Shown here in pieces: positions 60,024-64,000 of a stretch of DNA of 64,000 bases (the stretch's first letter is position 1; each line of letters begins with the position of its first letter). Made by a program: the position numbers and the translations under genes. The notes under the pieces are model-generated. The model saw only the letters and a list, made by a program, of their open reading frames with translations, searched no databases and was not told where the DNA came from. The stretch comes from Oscillospiraceae bacterium. Its GTDB lineage: Bacteria; Bacillota; Clostridia; Oscillospirales; Ruminococcaceae. The stretch covers positions 1 through 64,000 of the forward strand of contig JAFSDS010000067.1 of the NCBI GenBank assembly GCA_017436125.1, given 5' to 3'.

Positions 60024-61189
60024 TGAAAAAAATACTTTTTGTAAACAACAATATGGAAGTCGGCGGCGTTCAGAAAAGCCTTTATAACCTTCTCTGGGAG
60101 ATAAAGGACGATTATGACATAACCCTTCTTCTTTTCAGCGCCCACGGGGAATACGCTGATAAACTTCCGGAAAGCGTAAAAATAATCGAAGAAAAAAGCC
60201 TTTTCAGATATCTTGGAAAAAGCCAGAGAAAATATAAAGGCACCGATGCATTGAAACGCGGTTTTTTTGCTCTTGTTTCAAAAATCTTCGGCCGTCCCGC
60301 TGCAATGAAAATTATAACCGCGGCGGCAAAAAAACTTCCGGAAGAATATGACTGCGCCTTTGCCTTCCTCCATAACGGAGGCAAAAAATCCTTTTACGGC
60401 GGCGTTCAGGAATACGTTATAAACTGCGTAAACGCAAAAAGAAAAGTTGCTTATCTTCATTGCGACTATGAAAACTGCGGCGCAAATTTTAAAGGGAACA
60501 ATAAACTCATTGCAAAATTCGACGGCATCGCCGCCTGTTCCGAAGGGTGCAGAAACGCCTTTTGCAGGGTTCTTCCGGAACTTTCGGAAAAATGCTTTGT
60601 CGTTAAAAACTGCCATAGGTTCGATGAGATAAAAGCTCTTTCGGAAAAAGATCCGCTCACCTATGACGAAAACAAAGTCAACGCCGTTGCCGTTGCCCGC
60701 CTTTCTCACGAAAAAGGGATCGACAGAGCCATCGAATCTGCTGTTATCGCAAGGTCAAAGGGCCTTCCTGCAATGCTCCATATAGTCGGTGGCGGAAAAG
60801 AACGGGAAAAACTTGAAAAACTTGTGCTCGGCCTTGGCGCGGAAGATTATATACGCTTTTACGGCGAGCAGGGAAATCCTTTTCGCTATATGAAAAACGC
60901 GGATTTTCTCTTTATGACTTCCTATCACGAGGCAGCGCCGATGGTTATTGAAGAAGCCGTGAGCATAGGTGTTCCGGTTTTGAGCACGGCCACGACATCC
61001 ACCGATGAAATGGTGCTCAAAACAGGCGCCGGCTGGGTATGCGAAAATGACCAGGATGCCGTAAATGGGATTTTTATAAAAATCGCATCCGAAAAAGATG
61101 AGATTTATGAAATAAAAAAACATTTGAACGAACTGGTTCCGGACAACAAAATCGCCGCGGAACAATTCAGAAATATAACAGAGGGATAG
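60020..61189 (+). CDS. Glycosyltransferase family 4
   Basis: 389 residues: KILFVNNNMEVGGVQKSLYN (GT-B N-domain), NAVAVARLSHEKGIDRAIES, LHIVGGGKEREKLEKL and HEAAPMVIEEAVSIGVPVLS (GT4 E-x7-E). Retaining transferase in the polysaccharide cluster. Overlaps the previous gene by 4 bases (ATGATG). Confidence 0.94.
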   Translation: MMKKILFVNNNMEVGGVQKSLYNLLWEIKDDYDITLLLFSAHGEYADKLPESVKIIEEKSLFRYLGKSQRKYKGTDALKRGFFALVSKIFGRPAAMKIITAAAKKLPEEYDCAFAFLHNGGKKSFYGGVQEYVINCVNAKRKVAYLHCDYENCGANFKGNNKLIAKFDGIAACSEGCRNAFCRVLPELSEKCFVVKNCHRFDEIKALSEKDPLTYDENKVNAVAVARLSHEKGIDRAIESAVIARSKGLPAMLHIVGGGKEREKLEKLVLGLGAEDYIRFYGEQGNPFRYMKNADFLFMTSYHEAAPMVIEEAVSIGVPVLSTATTSTDEMVLKTGAGWVCENDQDAVNGIFIKIASEKDEIYEIKKHLNELVPDNKIAAEQFRNITEG

Positions 61190-61190
61190 A

Positions 61191-62519
61191 ATGGAATTTT
61201 ACAAAAACGGAGTGCTTCGCCTGAAGCTCAATTCTAAAAGTGAATATCCTCTTTTGAGCATCCTTTTCGCTGTGGCGCTTATCTGTGCCGCGCCTTTTAC
61301 AACAAACCTGCTTTGCTATGCGGCTTTTGTTGTATGTCTTTACCGAGTAATAAGATATAATGCAAAAGTTTTTGCGGCGGATTACTGCGTTCTTGTTCCG
61401 TTTGTAAATATATTCCGCGAAAGCGGAGGCGATTCGCTTCTCATCTATCTTTGCCTTATTGCGGCGGCATGGTATTTTATCAAGGGCGGAATAAAAGCAA
61501 ACGGCTGTGTTGTTGTTATTTTTATGATGGCGGCCTATCTTATCACAAGGATGCAGTTCAATATAAGCGACTTTGTTCTTTGCTTCGGCCAGCTTTTTGT
61601 AATTTACGTTCTTCTTTCAAAACAGGATGTTGCATCTGCTGAAAGAACGGCAAAGGCTTTTTGCACAAGTGTTGTTTTTTCGTCCCTGTATGCGATAGTT
61701 TTCAGAAACACGAGCCAGCTTGCAGCATTGAGAGGCGAAGAATCCGCGGCGATCTGGGGAACCTCCTTCATGCGATTTCAGGGACTTTTCGGCGACCCGA
61801 ACTATTTTATGACCCTTATAATCGTCGGCCTTGCCATTCTTGCAAAACTTAAAGACAGCGGAAGAATAAAAAACGGCGTATTTTATTTTGAAGCTGCGGC
61901 TATGATGATTTTCGGCCTTATGACATACAGTAAGACCTTTTTCCTTGTTTTCATAATGCTCGGAATAATCTATATCATATGGCAGTTCTGGAACAGAAAC
62001 TACGTCCGCGGAAGCCTGCTCATAGGTCTTGTAATAGCAGCGGTCATAGCTATATTTGCTTTCAACGTCGATCTTGTTCTCGTAACGCTCACGAGGCTTC
62101 TTGCGGCGGATAACATAAGTGACTTTACCACGGGCCGAACCGATATTTACGTTCAGTACATGGGAGAGATCATGGATGACCCATATTCGTTCTTCTTCGG
62201 AAAAGGTTTTGCCGCAAAAGGATTTGAAAAAGACCCCCATAATATCTATATCGAGATAGCATATCATACCGGTATGATCGGCGTTTCGCTTTTTACCGCT
62301 TTTGCGGTTTCTCTTGTAAGAATGGTAAAAAGAAGCGCGCATTACGTTTATAAACAAAACTTTATTGCAAAATATATCGTTCTTGTCATGGTGCTTGCCC
62401 TTTACTGCACCCTCCACGGAATGTTTGAGATAGTTACATATACAGAATTCTTCCTTGCTCTTCTTGCAATAATGCTGATACGCAAAAAAGATGAGATACA
62501 GGATATGCAGACACAGTAA
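61191..62519 (+). CDS. O-antigen ligase/polymerase-like membrane protein
   Basis: 442 residues, about eleven to twelve hydrophobic segments and a large loop with RFQGLFGDPNYFMTLI and FGKGFAAKGFEKDPHNIYIEIAYHTG, where the GDPN and PHNxYIE strings are typical of the O-antigen ligase (Wzy_C/WaaL) superfamily. Probably polymerises or ligates the lipid-linked repeat unit outside the membrane. One base after the GT4 stop. Confidence 0.88.
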   Translation: MEFYKNGVLRLKLNSKSEYPLLSILFAVALICAAPFTTNLLCYAAFVVCLYRVIRYNAKVFAADYCVLVPFVNIFRESGGDSLLIYLCLIAAAWYFIKGGIKANGCVVVIFMMAAYLITRMQFNISDFVLCFGQLFVIYVLLSKQDVASAERTAKAFCTSVVFSSLYAIVFRNTSQLAALRGEESAAIWGTSFMRFQGLFGDPNYFMTLIIVGLAILAKLKDSGRIKNGVFYFEAAAMMIFGLMTYSKTFFLVFIMLGIIYIIWQFWNRNYVRGSLLIGLVIAAVIAIFAFNVDLVLVTLTRLLAADNISDFTTGRTDIYVQYMGEIMDDPYSFFFGKGFAAKGFEKDPHNIYIEIAYHTGMIGVSLFTAFAVSLVRMVKRSAHYVYKQNFIAKYIVLVMVLALYCTLHGMFEIVTYTEFFLALLAIMLIRKKDEIQDMQTQ

Positions 62520-62548
62520 AAATTATGCCGAAAGGGGGATAATTCCGC

Positions 62549-63157
62549 ATGGGAAAAATAAAATACTGCCTTTTGCTTCTTTTGAAAAAGATAAAAGGTA
62601 TCCCCGGAGCGATCAAAAAAGCTTATAAATACGAAAAGTTCAAAAAATTTGCAAAAGTCGGAAAAGACCTCAGCCTTTCAGTGCTGTCGGACTGTGATGC
62701 GGATACTCCCGGATGCATCGAGATCGGAAACGGATGCGAAATATTCGGAAGACTTGAATCCCAGAGCGGCGGAAAGATCCGCATAGGGGACAATACCGCA
62801 ATTTATAATAAATCCGTTGTCGGAAGCGTTGAAAGTATCTCCATCGGAAACTGTGTTATAATTTCCAACCACGTGCATATTTATGACAACAATAATCACC
62901 CGGTGGATCCGGAAATCAGGATGGAAATGTGCAAAAAAGGGTTTAAAGGCGAAGATTGGCGCTGGAAAAATTCCGCGTCCTCACCTGTTGTTATTGAGGA
63001 CGGAGTATGGATCGGCGAATATTCCGCCATTCTTAAAGGCGTTACCATCGGAAAAGGCTCCGTTGTCGGATGTCATTCCGTTGTTACAAAAGATGTACCC
63101 CCCTATTCCGTTGTTGCGGGAAATCCGGCAAGAGTTGTAAAGGAACTGAAAAAGTGA
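62549..63157 (+). CDS. Hexapeptide-repeat O-acetyltransferase
   Basis: 202 residues, left-handed beta-helix: IEIGNGCEIFGRLESQSGGK, IRIGDNTAIYNKSVVGSVES, HVHIYDNNNHPVDPE (catalytic His region), then VWIGEYSAILKGVTIGKGSV and VAGNPARVVKEL. Probably O-acetylates a sugar of the repeat unit. AAGGGGG site 30 bp after the ligase gene. Confidence 0.92.
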   Translation: MGKIKYCLLLLLKKIKGIPGAIKKAYKYEKFKKFAKVGKDLSLSVLSDCDADTPGCIEIGNGCEIFGRLESQSGGKIRIGDNTAIYNKSVVGSVESISIGNCVIISNHVHIYDNNNHPVDPEIRMEMCKKGFKGEDWRWKNSASSPVVIEDGVWIGEYSAILKGVTIGKGSVVGCHSVVTKDVPPYSVVAGNPARVVKELKK

Positions 63158-64000
63158 TAAACAAAAAAACACGCTGGGGTGTTTCAGGGGACGCCATATT
63201 GCTTATGGCGATAAAGTTTGTTACCATAGCCCTCGGACTTGCTATAACAAGGCTTCTTTCGGAATATCTTACAGTTTATGATTACGGAACATACTCCCAG
63301 ATATTGCTGATAGTTTCAACCGTTTCCGCTTTTACCATTCTCGGTATGGCGGACGGAATAAACTATTTCAACAGCGTTGAGCGGGATGAAAAAAAGCGAG
63401 AATCCTGCATTTCCACGATATTCTCTCTGCAGTGTATCGCCGGAGCGGCGGCGGGCTGTTTTGTTATGCTTTTATGCGGCCCGCTATGCCGGTATTTTGA
63501 TAACCCGGGTCTTAAAAGGCTTATAATTTTTGCGGCGGCGCTGCCTCTTCTTCAAAATCTGCTTTCAATGCTCCAGGTGCTCATCGTTTCCATAGGAAGA
63601 GCAAGGTTGCTTGCGTTCAGAAATCTTGCGGTTTCGCTTATAAGGCTCGGAATAGTAACTTTTGTTGTCCATGTTGTTCAGGAAACGGCAATAATCCTTT
63701 CCGCAACGGTTCTGCTCGACGTTATTCAGATATTACTTTTCTGGATGATGCTCAAAAAAAGCGGATATGCCATTGATCTTCGCAAAACGGATTTCAGCCT
63801 TTCAAAAAATATATTCTATTACTGCGCTCCAATGGCGGTTTTTATGATGATAAATATCCTGAACAGGGATATAGACAAGTATTTTGTTTCCCTTATGACG
63901 GATATCGAAACCTCTGCCATATATCTTAACGCATCAAAAGCCCTTCCCTTTGATATAATCGTAACTTCGTTCTGTACGGTGCTTTTACCGGAGATAACAA
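63154..64000 (+). CDS. Polysaccharide flippase (Wzx/MATE-like), cut by window end
   Basis: At least 282 residues from GTG 63154, overlapping the previous stop (GTGA). Starts TRWGVSGDAILLMAIKFVTI, then ITRLLSEYLTVYDYGTYSQI and FYYCAPMAVFMMINILNRDI with the spacing of polysaccharide exporters of the MOP superfamily. About eight TMs are visible before the edge. It should flip the lipid-linked repeat unit outward. Confidence 0.88.
   Translation, partial: MINKKTRWGVSGDAILLMAIKFVTIALGLAITRLLSEYLTVYDYGTYSQILLIVSTVSAFTILGMADGINYFNSVERDEKKRESCISTIFSLQCIAGAAAGCFVMLLCGPLCRYFDNPGLKRLIIFAAALPLLQNLLSMLQVLIVSIGRARLLAFRNLAVSLIRLGIVTFVVHVVQETAIILSATVLLDVIQILLFWMMLKKSGYAIDLRKTDFSLSKNIFYYCAPMAVFMMINILNRDIDKYFVSLMTDIETSAIYLNASKALPFDIIVTSFCTVLLPEIT

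Overview
The window looks like chromosomal DNA of an anaerobic, spore-forming member of the class Clostridia, probably Oscillospirales/Ruminococcaceae-like; this taxonomic call is an inference. It rests on SpoIIP, the tepA-ylzJ-ftsK/spoIIIE neighbourhood, Rex, a tRNA-dependent T-box in front of leuS, a MurT/GatD-type pair, several TTG starts with strong Shine-Dalgarno sequences, and promoters that are almost all TTGACA/TATAAT-like with 17-bp spacing. Coding density is high on both strands. No CRISPR array, rRNA, transposase or integrase is visible.

Layout. 1-525: 3' end of a tRNA-Ser-like gene, a ~245-bp repeat unit and a second copy of the tRNA 3' end. 526-6884: prfC, a membrane-anchored XRE regulator, rex, a DUF523 gene, a ZIP transporter, two Nudix hydrolases and a zinc-ribbon microprotein. 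6885-7980: a 5' half of tRNA-Arg(CCU), the intact tRNA-Arg(CCU) and an accessory-looking membrane protein. 8075-11276: M50 metalloprotease pair, spoIIP and a small membrane protein. 11301-18212: an operon joining an amino-acid ABC transporter to a partner-switching (STAS / PP2C / anti-sigma-type kinase) module, flanked by copies of the 3' end of tRNA-Leu(CAA). 18259-19835: sfsA and a radical SAM gene. 20009-22717: an MFS-like transporter followed by a tandem array of seven small single-span membrane proteins with a shared LMDLVP-like motif, then a small polytopic protein. 22759-28834: pseudouridine synthase, orphan EutP-like GTPase, a polar amino-acid ABC transporter, rsmA and a DUF4430 lipoprotein. 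29020-37337: tepA-ylzJ-uppP-ftsK, then ftsY-yhbY-nadD-lipoprotein-yqeK-rsfS. 37343-41613: T-box, leuS and an M29-type aminopeptidase. 41828-45526: a BlaI-type repressor with an M56 protease fused to two M23 peptidases, and a lipoprotein. 45860-49792: rpsU, yqeG, an M24 peptidase and a MurT/GatD-like pair in which GatD lacks its catalytic residues. 50291-56063: a complete oligopeptide ABC operon (oppABCDF). 56263-64000: a surface-polysaccharide cluster (initiating sugar-phosphate transferase, three glycosyltransferases, LicD, ligase/polymerase, acetyltransferase, flippase cut by the window end).

Most of the window is housekeeping. The strongest candidates for something undescribed are: (1) the six-to-seven-member microprotein array behind the MFS gene; (2) the transporter/partner-switch operon, with its split-and-nested binding domains and an ABC ATPase carrying a degenerate anti-sigma-kinase-like tail; (3) the ~240-245-bp units bracketed by copies of tRNA 3' ends at both a Ser and a Leu tRNA, each carrying an inverted T-arm match to its own tRNA; (4) the catalytically dead GatD; (5) the BlaI-linked M56-M23-M23 protease; and (6) a 7-mer, GTGCTCA/TGAGCAC, that recurs about 35 times and builds several terminators, in the manner of uptake-signal repeats. 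All domain calls were made by eye; no database search was run.
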